Shown here: piece after piece, positions 36,274-45,336 of the stretch
Layout of the letters: each line of letters opens with the position of its first letter
Numbering within the stretch: position 1 is the stretch's first letter
Source: an uncultured Coriobacteriaceae bacterium
GTDB taxonomy: Bacteria; Actinomycetota; Coriobacteriia; Coriobacteriales; Coriobacteriaceae
Direction: 5' to 3'
DNA length: 64,000 nucleotides
NCBI GenBank assembly: GCA_949287085.1
Contig: CASEER010000001.1
Coordinates: 62,001-126,000, forward strand
The notes under the pieces: model-generated
The model's input: only the letters and a program-made list of their open reading frames with translations
What the model was told of the DNA's origin: nothing
Database searches by the model: none
Made by a program: the position numbers and the translations under genes

Positions 36274-37023
36274 ATGAATTTTTGGCCGGTAGTTGAGAAG
36301 CTGCAGCAGGGAACCTGGGTCGACCTTACCCATCCGCTTACCAACGAGAGCCCCTACTGGGCGGGCATCCCCGAAGGCTCCGTCGAGCTCTGCAAAACCG
36401 TCTTTGATTATGACGAGGAGATGCTCTCCTGCCGCATCCACACATATAAGTTCCCCGGGCAGTTTGGCACGCATGTTGACTTTCCGAGCCACTTCACACC
36501 GGGCAAGCCCGGCTCCGAAGCCTACGGCGTGGAGCACATGGCCATGCCGCTGTGCGTAATCGACCTCACCGGCAAGATCGCCGCCGAGGGCCCCGACACC
36601 GCGGTGACCGTCGCCGACCTTGAGGCCTGGGAGCAGGAGCACGGGCGCATTCCCGCCGGCGCGTTCGTGGCGCTCCGCACCGATTGGTCCAAGCGTTGGC
36701 CCGATAACGACGCGCTCAATAACGTTGACGAGGAGGGCGGCGAGCACTGCCCCGGCTGGTCGATGGAGGCGCTCCAGTTCTTGTATGAGGAGCGCAGCAT
36801 CCAGATGAACGGCCACGAGACCTTTGACACCGACGCCTCGTTCCTCGCGGCCGAGGCCGACGACCTCGCCTGCGAACGCTACGTGCTCGACCACGGGCAC
36901 CTGCAGGTGGAGGTCATGACGAACCTCGACAAGGTGCCGGCCACCGGCGCCATCGTGTTTGTGAGCTGGCCGCATATCGAGGGCGCTACCGGTCTGCCCG
37001 CGCGCGTCGCGGCGGTGTTCTAG
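36274..37023 (+). CDS. Cyclase-family hydrolase (kynurenine formamidase-like)
   Basis: A 249-residue metal-dependent hydrolase of the cyclase family, whose members include kynurenine formamidase and polyketide cyclases. The metal-binding motif GTHVDFPSHF near residue 68-77 is intact, with DLTHPLTNESPYW at the N terminus and a late HGHLQVE. Start ATG 36274 has GAAGGGAG upstream. The presence of no other tryptophan-degradation gene leaves the substrate open. Confidence 0.86.
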   Translation: MNFWPVVEKLQQGTWVDLTHPLTNESPYWAGIPEGSVELCKTVFDYDEEMLSCRIHTYKFPGQFGTHVDFPSHFTPGKPGSEAYGVEHMAMPLCVIDLTGKIAAEGPDTAVTVADLEAWEQEHGRIPAGAFVALRTDWSKRWPDNDALNNVDEEGGEHCPGWSMEALQFLYEERSIQMNGHETFDTDASFLAAEADDLACERYVLDHGHLQVEVMTNLDKVPATGAIVFVSWPHIEGATGLPARVAAVF

Positions 37024-37170
37024 GCGTACCCCGCCTCCGTTTGCTGCGCCTTCATTCAGCATCCCCCTGCGGTAAATGGTGTACGACACGAGACGCTGTT
37101 ACCACCTTGACCAGAAACGCGAGCAACGCCCCGTGCCCATCGTTTACCGCAGCCAACGCCATCCCGCGGC

Positions 37171-37776
37171 ATGCCCCATGCAGACGGCAGGTCGCATACC
37201 ATCTTCGCCGCCCTTAAAGCGGCCATGCCACCGACGCTGCCCATTCTTGCCGGCTTCGTATTCCTGGGCATCACCTGCGGCGTCTACAGCGTATCGCTCG
37301 ACCTTCACTGGTGGACGCCCACGCTTATGGCGTGCCTCATCTTTGCCGGCTCGGCCGAATTTGTTGTGGCGTCGATGCCCGTAGGACCGTTCGCGCCGCT
37401 GCAGACCTTCCTCACCGTCTTTGTGGTGAACGCGCGGCACCTGTTCTACGGGCTTTCGATGCTCGAGCACTTCCGCGGCCTAGGACGAAAGCGGCCGTAC
37501 CTCATCTTCGCGCAGTGCGATGAGACGTTCTCGATCAACTATTCCACGCGCCCACCCGCCGGCGTTGACGAGGGTTGGTTCATGTTCTTTGTGAGCCTGC
37601 TCGACCAGCTCTACTGGGTAGCGGGTTGCACCCTGGGCGGTGTGCTGGGCAGCGTGGCCGCCCTCAACATCGCCGGCGTCGACTTTGCCATGACGGCGCT
37701 CTTTGTAGTGATTTTTCTCGACCAATGGCTTAAGGATCCGAGCCACTGCGCGCACGAGGACGGTGACGCCCAGTGA
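37171..37776 (+). CDS. azlC: AzlC-family branched-chain amino-acid exporter, large subunit
   Basis: Membrane protein of 201 residues that exports branched-chain amino acids together with AzlD. Signatures are GFVFLGITCGVYSV, the FAGSAEFVVASM segment and VNARHLFYGLSML. AzlC proteins usually reach about 230 residues; here the last one or two hydrophobic segments are missing, the protein ending in a charged tail after FVVIFLDQW. The ATG at 37171 lacks a clear ribosome site. The stop overlaps the azlD GTG by 4 nt. Confidence 0.88.
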   Translation: MPHADGRSHTIFAALKAAMPPTLPILAGFVFLGITCGVYSVSLDLHWWTPTLMACLIFAGSAEFVVASMPVGPFAPLQTFLTVFVVNARHLFYGLSMLEHFRGLGRKRPYLIFAQCDETFSINYSTRPPAGVDEGWFMFFVSLLDQLYWVAGCTLGGVLGSVAALNIAGVDFAMTALFVVIFLDQWLKDPSHCAHEDGDAQ

Positions 37777-38102
37777 CAACCGTGCAGATCATCCTGACCA
37801 TCCTTGCCGCGGCGGCTGCCACGGTGCTCACGCGCGCCCTGCCGTTCTTTGCCTTTCCTGCCGACCGGCCCGCACCGCGCTACATTCGCTACCTGGGCGA
37901 TGCGCACCCCGGCGCCGTCTTTGGGCTGCTCGTGGTCTACTGCCTGCGCAATGTTGACCTGTTCGCCGGAGCGCACGGCATCCCCGAGACGCTCGGCATC
38001 CTCGTTGCGGGCGGGCTATATCTGTGGCGCCGCAACATGCTCCTCGCCATCTTCGCGAGCACGGCGCTCTACATGGTGCTCGTGAACCTCGTCTTTGTGT
38101 AG
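37773..38102 (+). CDS. azlD: AzlD-family branched-chain amino-acid exporter, small subunit
   Basis: A 109-residue membrane protein with about four hydrophobic segments; the conserved LTRALPFFAF is near the N terminus. It works with AzlC, whose stop codon overlaps this GTG start (GTGA), so the two are translated as a pair. Exporting excess branched-chain amino acids balances the liv and BrnQ importers of the window. Confidence 0.9.
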   Translation: MTTVQIILTILAAAAATVLTRALPFFAFPADRPAPRYIRYLGDAHPGAVFGLLVVYCLRNVDLFAGAHGIPETLGILVAGGLYLWRRNMLLAIFASTALYMVLVNLVFV

Positions 38103-38457
38103 GCAGCCCGTTCACGGGGGCGGTGGGGCGACGCCTTGCACGGCAACGCCAGCGGAGCCCTACACGGTGCCAACCGGCAGAACACACAGAACAGCCCGCT
38201 CGAAATTACAATCTCGCAATCGAGGTCCTCGATTTTGCTGTTTTGGATGCTAAAAACGGCACTATCGAGGACCCCGACGCGCGCAACGCATGACGGAGGC
38301 CGCCCGCACATGACGGAGGCCGTCCTCCCATGCCGGAGACCCTCCGCACAACGGCAACCCCCGCCCACATCGCGCATACCGACGGCCGCCCGCATGCCGG
38401 CGGCCGCCCGCGCATGCCAGGCATGCCGCGCGCAAACAACTGAGCGGCGCGCAACAG
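38103..38457. repeat. Intergenic region with 20-bp imperfect tandem repeats
   Basis: 355 nt without a gene. Three adjacent 20-bp units start with CATG at 38289, 38309 and 38329 (CATGACGGAGGCCGCCCGCA type) and related units recur at about 38375, 38393 and 38413. Upstream, the palindrome ATCGAGGTCCTCGAT at about 38219-38233 and a T-rich stretch may end azlCD transcription. Confidence 0.7.
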
Positions 38458-39780
38458 CTAGCCGCGAGCCTCGAGCTGGGCCACGAGCTCCCGGACCGTC
38501 TCGATCGCGTCGCCCACCACGGCATAGTCGGCCACGCCGAAGATCGGCGCTGCGGAGTCCTCGTTAATAGCAACGGTCGTCTCTGCACCGCCAATGCCCG
38601 CAAGATGCTGAATGGCGCCCGATACGCCAACGCTCACGAGTAGCTTGGGCGCCACCGCGGCACCCGTCTGTCCCACCTGGCAGCAATAATCGAGCCACCC
38701 CGCCTCGACCAGCGGGCGCGTGCAGCCGAGCTCCGCGTGCAGCAGTGCCGCCAAGCGCTCCATGAGCGGCAGGTTCTTCTTGGACCCAATGCCGCGACCC
38801 ACCACCACAAGGCGCTCGGCCTGGGCAATAGACCCTGTAGCTGCGGGTTCGAACGCACGCACCTCGACGCGCGATGCCACATCGGGGGCAAGCGCGACCG
38901 TGGTAATCACGCCCGCAGCAGCCCGCCCGGCATCTGCCTTCTCAACCACAACTTGGTCAGCATCTACCGGCCCGACAGCCGATCGTGAAGCACCATCCGC
39001 AGCCAAAGCCCCTGCAACGGGGTCGTCCGCGGCAGGAGCGCCCTCAGCCGCGTCCCCTTCCGGCACGGCAAAAACACCGGGGCGCACCGTGGCCATCTGC
39101 GGACGATGCGCCGGGCATTCAATCGTGGCCATGAGGTTGCCGCCAAACGCGGGGCGCGTTTGCAACAGATTGCCCGTGGCGGGATCGATGGCGAGCGCCG
39201 TGCAGTCGGCGGTGAGCCCCGTCTGGAGCATCACGGCGATGCGCGGCGCAAGCTCGCGTCCAAAGGCGGTCGCGCCAAATAGCATGATCTCGGGGCGACG
39301 CTCCTCGGCAAGCGCACACACCCAACGGGCGCAAATCTCGGCATCGGGGTGGGCAAAGCGCTCGTCAACGGCATGAATGACCTCGCTGGCACCAGCAGCG
39401 GCAAGGCGCTCGGCCTGATGCGGCTCCTTGCCTGCCTCCCCCAGCACGGCCACCACGCGGCACCCGCGCGCCGCGGCGAGCTCGCGCGCCTTGGCCAGGA
39501 GCTCAAACGCAACGGGCAGCACCTCGCCCGCGTCATCAACCTGCGCGATCACCCAGATGTCGCGATAGGCCAAAAGATCACACCCCGCGCCCTCGCCCGC
39601 TTTGGCGCGCTCGAGGGTAAGGGCATCGACGGGACACGCATCCATGCAGCTTCCGCAGAGCGTGCAGGCATCGGTCGGGTGCGCCAACCGCCCCTCGACC
39701 ACGATGCCGCCAAACGCGCACGCGCGCTCGCAGCGCTTGCAGCCTATGCACCGCGCGGCGTCTACCACCAGACCGCTCAT
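38458..39780 (-). CDS. etfA: Electron transfer flavoprotein alpha subunit with ferredoxin domain
   Basis: Flavoprotein subunit that passes electrons between the lactate dehydrogenase, NAD and ferredoxin. The first 60 residues hold two 4Fe-4S motifs (CIGCKRCERAC and CTLCGSCMDACP), as in bifurcating EtfA/LctC. The middle domain and the C-terminal FAD-binding domain follow (VVVGRGIGSKKN, GQTGAAVAPKLLVSVGVSGAIQH). Between them lies an Ala/Asp-rich insert of about 60 residues not expected in the family. The ATG at 39780 follows GAGGAGG and overlaps the etfB stop by 4 nt. Third gene of lctD-etfB-etfA. Confidence 0.92.
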   Translation of the reverse strand: MSGLVVDAARCIGCKRCERACAFGGIVVEGRLAHPTDACTLCGSCMDACPVDALTLERAKAGEGAGCDLLAYRDIWVIAQVDDAGEVLPVAFELLAKARELAAARGCRVVAVLGEAGKEPHQAERLAAAGASEVIHAVDERFAHPDAEICARWVCALAEERRPEIMLFGATAFGRELAPRIAVMLQTGLTADCTALAIDPATGNLLQTRPAFGGNLMATIECPAHRPQMATVRPGVFAVPEGDAAEGAPAADDPVAGALAADGASRSAVGPVDADQVVVEKADAGRAAAGVITTVALAPDVASRVEVRAFEPAATGSIAQAERLVVVGRGIGSKKNLPLMERLAALLHAELGCTRPLVEAGWLDYCCQVGQTGAAVAPKLLVSVGVSGAIQHLAGIGGAETTVAINEDSAAPIFGVADYAVVGDAIETVRELVAQLEARG

Positions 39781-40574
39781 AGCCCCGCCTCCTCGGCCAC
39801 CTTTATGATGCGCGCCGCCTGCTCGGCAACGCTTCCTTCCAGCATGACGCAGGTATCCGAGCGCTCGGGCACAAACGATCGCACAACCTGCGTCGGCGAG
39901 CCCGCCAAGCCCGACCGGGCAGGGTCGGCCGCCACGTCGGCGGCGCTTTGCACAGTCACGGGCGCATCTGCGGCAGCCAGCACCCCCGCGATGCTCGGCA
40001 TGCGCGGCTGGGCGATGTCCTTCGCCACCGTGAGCACCGCGGGCAACGGCACCGTCACCGTCTCGATGCCCGCATCGGTCGCATGGCTCACGAGCGCCGC
40101 CGCGCCGTCAACCGACGCCACCGCGCGCACGTCCGTCACGCACGGCAGGTCAAACAGACCGGCAAGCTCCGGCCCGATCTGCGCCGTATCGCCATCGACC
40201 GCCATCTTGCCGCACAGAATCAAATCGGGCGTGCCGAGCTTGGCCATACCGCGCGACAGGGCATAGCTCGTCGCGAGCGTATCCGCCCCGGCAAAGGCGC
40301 GGTCAGAAAGCAGCAGCGCGTCGTCAGCCCCGCGTGCGATGCAGTCGCGCAGCAGCGCCTCCGTTGCAGGGATGCCCATGGAGAGCACGCTCACCCGGCA
40401 GGGCGCGCCCTGTGCCGCAAGCTCGTCCTTCAAGCGCAGCGCCACCTCGAGCGCCGCCGCGTCAAACGGATTGATTACCGACTCGCGCCCGTCGCGCATG
40501 ATGGTGTGCGTCACCGGGTCCATTTTGACCTCGGTGCTGCCGGGCACCGCTTTTACGCAAACAACGATGTGCAT
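39777..40574 (-). CDS. etfB: Electron transfer flavoprotein beta subunit
   Basis: Nucleotide-binding partner of EtfA; in bifurcating ETFs it also binds NAD and the flavin that splits electrons. The 265-residue protein starts MHIVVCVKAVPGSTEVK and has the family segment NPFDAAALEVALRLKD and a later LCGKMAVDGDTAQIGPELA. The first base of its ATG is the last base of the lctD stop codon, and it overlaps etfA by 4 nt. Confidence 0.94.
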   Translation of the reverse strand: MHIVVCVKAVPGSTEVKMDPVTHTIMRDGRESVINPFDAAALEVALRLKDELAAQGAPCRVSVLSMGIPATEALLRDCIARGADDALLLSDRAFAGADTLATSYALSRGMAKLGTPDLILCGKMAVDGDTAQIGPELAGLFDLPCVTDVRAVASVDGAAALVSHATDAGIETVTVPLPAVLTVAKDIAQPRMPSIAGVLAAADAPVTVQSAADVAADPARSGLAGSPTQVVRSFVPERSDTCVMLEGSVAEQAARIIKVAEEAGL

Positions 40575-42235
40575 CAGGCATCCTCCCCCGCATGGGCAGT
40601 CGCGGGCGCGTTTGCTCGCTCGGCACGCACCTCGTCCAGCAGCGCGGCATCAAAGAGATTGCCGCGGCCCAGCTGGCCCGCCGGATCAAAGGCGAGCTTG
40701 AGGCGCGCCATCTCGCGCACATGGTCGGCACCGTACATAATGCACAGAAAATCGCGCTTGAGCTTGCCCACGCCGTGCTCGGCAGAGACCGCGCCGCCCA
40801 TGCGGGTCACGGCCGCAGCCCAGCGCGCAAACAGGGCCTTGCCGCGCGCGTACTCCTCCGCCGTGCGGGGCAGGATGTTCACATGCAGGTGGTTGTTGCC
40901 AATATGGCCCCACGCCGCCGATTCGAGCCCCTCCTCGGCGAGCGTGGTGCGATAGAGCGCAACGACGTCGCGCAGCCGCTCGTCCGGCACCGCCATATCG
41001 CTGCCGAGCTTGGTGATCGTGGACTCGACGCGACGGCGCTCGTCAATGAGCATGTTTACGCTTTCGGGCACGGCGTGGCGGAAGAAGCGCAGCGTCTCGC
41101 GGTCGACGGCCGTGCGCGCCACCCAGGAATCCTCCGGCTCGCCGCCCGCCGCGCGCACGATGGCGCCGAGCTGGGCCAGATCGGCCATGGCCTCGTCCTC
41201 GGATGGAGCCTGGAGCTCCACGTATAAGCAGCACCCAAACTGGTCCGGAATGGCCGGCAGCGCGGCAAAGGCAGAGCCGGCCGCCCGCGCGCGCCGCAGC
41301 ACGTCGAGCGCCGCCGGGTCAAAGTATTCGAGCGCGGCCGCGTGCCGCAGTTGCCGCCGCACCGCAATGGTTGCCTCGACCGCCTGGCTCTCCGTCGCAA
41401 AAAAGCAGCTCGCGGCCCATACCACCGCGGGCGCGGGCATGAGCTCGAGCTCGAGCTCCGAAATAATGCCGAGGGTACCGTCCGAACCGATGATGAGGTC
41501 GATGGCATCCATGTCGTCTGCCACGTAATAGCCCGACGCGTTTTTGGCGTGCGGCATGGTATACGTGGGCAGATCCACGGCAAGGGTCGCGCCGCCCTCG
41601 GTGGTAAGGGCGAGATGCCGGCCCTGCGCGCGCACCGCACCGCGTCGCAGCGCGACAACGTCGCCGTTTGCGAGCACGAGCCGCAGCGCGCTCACATGGT
41701 CGCGCATGGCGCCATAGCGGTAGCTCCGCGCACCCGACGCGTTGCAGGCCGCCATGCCGCCCAAGCACGCAGAGGTTTCCGTGGGATCGGTGGGAAACAT
41801 CTGCTCGGGAGCCTCGGCAAAACGCGCTGCAGCCGCGCGCGAGGCATCGTCCCACCCGTCACCGGGAATCGCTTTGGCGGCTAGGTATTTGCGTAACTCA
41901 GAAAGGACCACGCCTGGCTGAACGCGCAGGTAGAACGTGCCGTCCTGTTCGCGCAGCCCCAGGCAGCGGTTCATATGCGACAGATTGAGCACGTGGCCGC
42001 CCTGCGGCACCGCACCTGCCGCCAGGCCCGTGCGCGCCCCTTGGACGGTGATGGGCGTTCCCGCGGTGTGCAGATTGCGGACGATGGCGCGAACCTCGTC
42101 CTCCGTTGTGGGAAACGAAATGCTCTCGGCCGCGCCCTTGCTGCGCGATTCGTCGCCACGGTACTCGTCAAATTCCTGCGAGAACGTGCGAATGGGCAGC
42201 GCGGAGCACGGTGAGCCGGGCATTGATGCAGGCAT
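40574..42235 (-). CDS. lctD: FAD-linked lactate dehydrogenase, GlcD/LctD family
   Basis: Oxidises lactate (or a related 2-hydroxyacid) and hands electrons to EtfAB. The 553-residue protein has a PCMH-type FAD domain (SFPTTEDEVRAIVRNLH, PITVQGARTGLAAGAVPQGGHVLNL) and the FAD-oxidase C-terminal domain ending in GAVSAEHGVGKLKRDFL. It is longer than the usual 460 residues, with extra stretches in both domains. The ATG at 42235 follows GAGAGGGG. First gene of a three-gene unit matching bifurcating lactate dehydrogenase LctBCD of acetogens, in a different order. Confidence 0.88.
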   Translation of the reverse strand: MPASMPGSPCSALPIRTFSQEFDEYRGDESRSKGAAESISFPTTEDEVRAIVRNLHTAGTPITVQGARTGLAAGAVPQGGHVLNLSHMNRCLGLREQDGTFYLRVQPGVVLSELRKYLAAKAIPGDGWDDASRAAAARFAEAPEQMFPTDPTETSACLGGMAACNASGARSYRYGAMRDHVSALRLVLANGDVVALRRGAVRAQGRHLALTTEGGATLAVDLPTYTMPHAKNASGYYVADDMDAIDLIIGSDGTLGIISELELELMPAPAVVWAASCFFATESQAVEATIAVRRQLRHAAALEYFDPAALDVLRRARAAGSAFAALPAIPDQFGCCLYVELQAPSEDEAMADLAQLGAIVRAAGGEPEDSWVARTAVDRETLRFFRHAVPESVNMLIDERRRVESTITKLGSDMAVPDERLRDVVALYRTTLAEEGLESAAWGHIGNNHLHVNILPRTAEEYARGKALFARWAAAVTRMGGAVSAEHGVGKLKRDFLCIMYGADHVREMARLKLAFDPAGQLGRGNLFDAALLDEVRAERANAPATAHAGEDA

Positions 42236-42355
42236 TGCCCCACCCCTCTCGTACATCATGACGCGCGCAAGGCGCGTGCAGCCGATTGTACGAGAACGTA
42301 CGCACCCCCGCCGTCCGCGCCCTCCCCGTTCGCGCGTTGGAAACATAGCGGTTGG

Positions 42356-42418
42356 CCATTCTGGGACGGGACCGCTTTGGCTCATGCGGGCAATCCAAAG
42401 CGCCCCATCCCAGAATGG
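42356..42418. terminator. Long hairpin downstream of the PTS gene
   Basis: Arms 42356-42380 and 42395-42418 pair almost fully (CCATTCTGGGACGGG region with its complement, one bulge) around a 14-nt loop. It lies between the PTS gene stop and the lctD start on the minus strand and probably ends the glucosidase-PTS transcript. Confidence 0.75.
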
Positions 42419-42428
42419 TCCGTACTTC

Positions 42429-43496
42429 TTAGGCCACGCGCGCCTGAGCTCGCTTGCCCAGGACATACGTTGCCGCAAAGGCGAGCACCACCGCGAGCAC
42501 CATCACGCCAAGCGAGATCCACAGATTCGTGAGCGTGCCGTCGGGACTAATGTAGGCGGCAAAGCTAATGAAACCCGGGGTCGACACCGTGTACTGCGTC
42601 ATGCCCAGCAGACCTGCCACAAAGCCGCCAATACCGCCGCCGATCATGGCACCAATCAGCGGGTAGCGCTCGGTAAAGAGCACGCCATACACGCCGGGCT
42701 CGGTGATGCCGCAGAGCGCCGTAACGCCCGCGCCAACCGCCACGCCGCGCTCCTCGACCGTCTTGGCAATCAGCGCGGCGGCGAGGCACGCACCGCCCAC
42801 GGCCACGTTGGCCGGAGCCATACCGGTGCAGATCAGCGGGTCAGAGCCAACCTCGGCCATAAGCGCAAAGAGTACCGGGTAGGTTGCGTTGTTCATGCCG
42901 AAGAACACCAGCCAAGGCGTTCCCAGGCCAACGATCGCAACAGCCAGCGGCGGCACGGCGCGATAAATCGCGAGCACGCCGTCGGAGAGCCACGTACCCA
43001 CCGTGTTGCCAATGGGGCCGAGCACGATGAGGGTTACCGGCACCGTGACGAGCATGGTGATGAGCGGCACAAAGATGGTGAGCAGTGTGAGCACTGCACC
43101 CGTCAAGCCGCCAGCAACCAGGACGGGAATAACCGGCGAGAACGTTCCGCCGATGAAGGAGAGGATCGCCTCGCCCATACCGCCCTTGGTAAACTTTGCG
43201 TCCTCGGCAAGCGCGGCGTCATCTTCCACGGAACCGCCCGTTGCTATATCGAGCTTGGTGAACTCCTCATACAGGCTCGGCACATCCTGGCCGATCACAA
43301 ACTGGTACTCGCCGTTTTGCACCACCAGATTCAGCACGCCGGCGATCTTTTTGGCGTCGTCCTGGTCGAGCTTGGAGCCGTCGCGCAGCTGCACGCGCAG
43401 GCGCGTCATGCAGTGGGTAACGTTTGCGATGTTCGCAGCGCCACCGCACGCCTCTACAATAGCGTCGCGAATGGCCGTGTAATCTTTCTTTGCCAT
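42429..43496 (-). CDS. PTS EIIBC component, beta-glucoside type, with apparent internal deletion
   Basis: Sugar-phosphorylating PTS permease, likely for an aryl- or beta-glucoside given the neighbouring GH1 gene. Residues 1-80 are EIIB with active-site Cys29 in NVTHCMTRLR. EIIC begins near 105 (ILSFIGGTFSPVIPVLVAGGLTGAVLTLL), but the sequence then jumps at about residue 139 to a region that in homologues lies roughly 110 residues later (VPVTLIVLGPIGN). The C-terminal EIIC segments (GITEPGVYGVLFTERYPL) are normal and no EIIA domain is present. The 355-residue total is thus about 100 short for EIIBC. The frame is open, so this is an in-frame deletion or a strongly reduced form; transport function is doubtful. 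ATG 43496 follows TAGGAG; 9 nt after the GH1 stop. Confidence 0.83.
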   Translation of the reverse strand: MAKKDYTAIRDAIVEACGGAANIANVTHCMTRLRVQLRDGSKLDQDDAKKIAGVLNLVVQNGEYQFVIGQDVPSLYEEFTKLDIATGGSVEDDAALAEDAKFTKGGMGEAILSFIGGTFSPVIPVLVAGGLTGAVLTLLTIFVPLITMLVTVPVTLIVLGPIGNTVGTWLSDGVLAIYRAVPPLAVAIVGLGTPWLVFFGMNNATYPVLFALMAEVGSDPLICTGMAPANVAVGGACLAAALIAKTVEERGVAVGAGVTALCGITEPGVYGVLFTERYPLIGAMIGGGIGGFVAGLLGMTQYTVSTPGFISFAAYISPDGTLTNLWISLGVMVLAVVLAFAATYVLGKRAQARVA

Positions 43497-43505
43497 GGGC
43501 TTCTC

Positions 43506-45014
43506 CTATTCTGCGCGCTCGCCAAACGGCTTATCGTCGTGGCCGCTCATATCGCAGCCCCAATCGGTCCCGTTTGACTTGATGAGCGCGGAATACCACG
43601 TAAAGGAATCCTTCTTGATGCGCTTCATGGGCGGCAGCGTGCCCGCGGCCTTTGCCTCGTTGAGCTCATCGTCCGTCGCGTCGATATACACCAGGCCGTA
43701 GCGCTTCTCGATACCGTTACCCGTTGAAAGCAGGTCGGTAAACGACCAGGGGTTATAGGCGATGACGTCGCAGCCGTCCTCGATCGCAAGGCCAAGCTGG
43801 TAGATGGTCTCCCGCAGAAAACCGATGCGATACTGGTCGTGGACCTCGCCGTTTTGATCCTTGTGCTCGTGGGCGCCGTATCCGTTTTCGGTAATCATCA
43901 TGGGCAGATGGTAGTGGTCCCACATATAGCGCAGCACGTAGCGCATAGAAACCGGATCGATCTCCCAGTCCCAATCGGTGTATTCCACGTGCGGGTTGTA
44001 CACCAGCTGGTACTCGCCGGGCACCACGGGGAAGATCAGCTTGCCCTTTTCGCCCGTCTTGTTCATGTCATAGCTATGCGGCTCGGCATCGGCCGGCGCC
44101 CACTTGGCGGTGTTGGAGCGATAGCAATTCACCGCAAAGAAGTCGATCTTCGCCTGCTTCATAAGCTCCAGGTCGCCCGGCTCAATGCCCGGATCAATGT
44201 CGTGGTTCTTCCAGTACTTCTGAATAAAGGTGCTGTACTCGCCCGTAGCATACGTATCGTTCCAGAGCTTCTCGGTAAACTCCTCGGCGTTCATGGCGGC
44301 AATCTGGTCCATGGGGTCGCACGAATACGGGTAGATGGGCACCATGCCCGGAACCGGACCGATCTTGCCACCGTCAACCAGCTCGTGGCAGGCAATGACT
44401 GCCTTGGCATGGCACAGGTTCATGATGTGGTTGATGCACCACTTGTCGCGGAACCAATCGTCGCACCCCTTGGAAACGCCCAGCCAATCGCCGTAGCAAA
44501 TCTGCATGTTCTGCTCGTTGATGGAGAGCCAGTACTTCACGCGATCGCCAAAGCGCTCAAAGCACACGCGCGCATAGTGCTCAAAGGCGTCGACGGTTTT
44601 GCGGCTCTTCCAGCCGCCGAGCTCCTCGTCCACCCAAACCGGCATGTCGTAGTGGTACAGCGTTGCGATGGGCGTAATGCCATGCGCTACCAGGTCGTCA
44701 ATGAGCTCGTTATAAAAGCGAACGCCTTCTTCGTTGACCACGCCGTCAGATGCCGGAATAATGCGCGGCCAGGCCAGCGAGAACCGGTAGCTCGTAAAGC
44801 CGCACTCGGCCATGAGCTCGACGTCCTCGTGAACGTGGTGATAGTGGTCGGCCGCGATGCTGTTATCGGCAAACGGCACCTTAGTTTGCGAGTTGAGGTC
44901 GATGATGGCGGGGGTGCGGCCGCCTTCGGTGGTGCCGCCCTCAACCTGCCACGCGGCGCTTGAGGCACCCCACATAAACGTGCTGGGGAACACCGGTTGA
45001 TGATCGTAATGCAT
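43506..45014 (-). CDS. Glycoside hydrolase family 1, 6-phospho-beta-glucosidase type
   Basis: Splits phosphorylated beta-glucosides brought in by the PTS. The 502-residue protein has the GH1 N-terminal signature FMWGASSAAWQVEGG, acid/base Glu in SINEQN (Asn-Glu-Gln where most members have NEP) and nucleophile Glu in ITENGYG. Presence of the PTS gene 9 nt downstream supports the phospho-sugar type. The ATG at 45014 has GGAAGG upstream; the frame extending to 45203 is not supported. Upstream is a possible operator and the RpiR gene. Confidence 0.9.
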   Translation of the reverse strand: MHYDHQPVFPSTFMWGASSAAWQVEGGTTEGGRTPAIIDLNSQTKVPFADNSIAADHYHHVHEDVELMAECGFTSYRFSLAWPRIIPASDGVVNEEGVRFYNELIDDLVAHGITPIATLYHYDMPVWVDEELGGWKSRKTVDAFEHYARVCFERFGDRVKYWLSINEQNMQICYGDWLGVSKGCDDWFRDKWCINHIMNLCHAKAVIACHELVDGGKIGPVPGMVPIYPYSCDPMDQIAAMNAEEFTEKLWNDTYATGEYSTFIQKYWKNHDIDPGIEPGDLELMKQAKIDFFAVNCYRSNTAKWAPADAEPHSYDMNKTGEKGKLIFPVVPGEYQLVYNPHVEYTDWDWEIDPVSMRYVLRYMWDHYHLPMMITENGYGAHEHKDQNGEVHDQYRIGFLRETIYQLGLAIEDGCDVIAYNPWSFTDLLSTGNGIEKRYGLVYIDATDDELNEAKAAGTLPPMKRIKKDSFTWYSALIKSNGTDWGCDMSGHDDKPFGERAE

Positions 45015-45103
45015 GATGGTCCTTCCGTATGCAACGCGCGGTGCGCGCCTTACCGTACGTGCTCGAGCTGGCGTAACCATACGGGGGAAGGCGGCGTTGA
45101 TGG

Positions 45104-45147
45104 GGTTCACAGATTGAACCCTGATAACCGGGTCCAAAATCTGAACC
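45104..45147. promoter_or_regulatory. Candidate operator or hairpin upstream of the glucosidase-PTS genes
   Basis: GGTTCACAGATT (45104-45115) faces AAAATCTGAACC (45136-45147), pairing as GGTTC/GAACC and AGATT/AATCT with a two-base bulge, and an inner ACCC/GGGT pair. It is about 90-130 nt upstream of the GH1 start in the 322-nt gap 45015-45336, which contains no gene. It may be the site of the RpiR regulator or part of an RNA leader. Confidence 0.4.
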
Positions 45148-45336
45148 ATCCAAACGGTCGATTCTGTTCTCTCAACGGCGGGTGCCGCTTGACAGGCGCA
45201 CACCAGTCATAGCAAGCGGCCGGGCGAACTGTCGGGCCACTCTGCTTATTAGACGAGGGGTATCGAGTGAACAAGTTGTTGAGCAGACGAGACCAGACGG
45301 GCAAGGAGTGCCGCCGCCCACGCGTTCATGCGCCGG

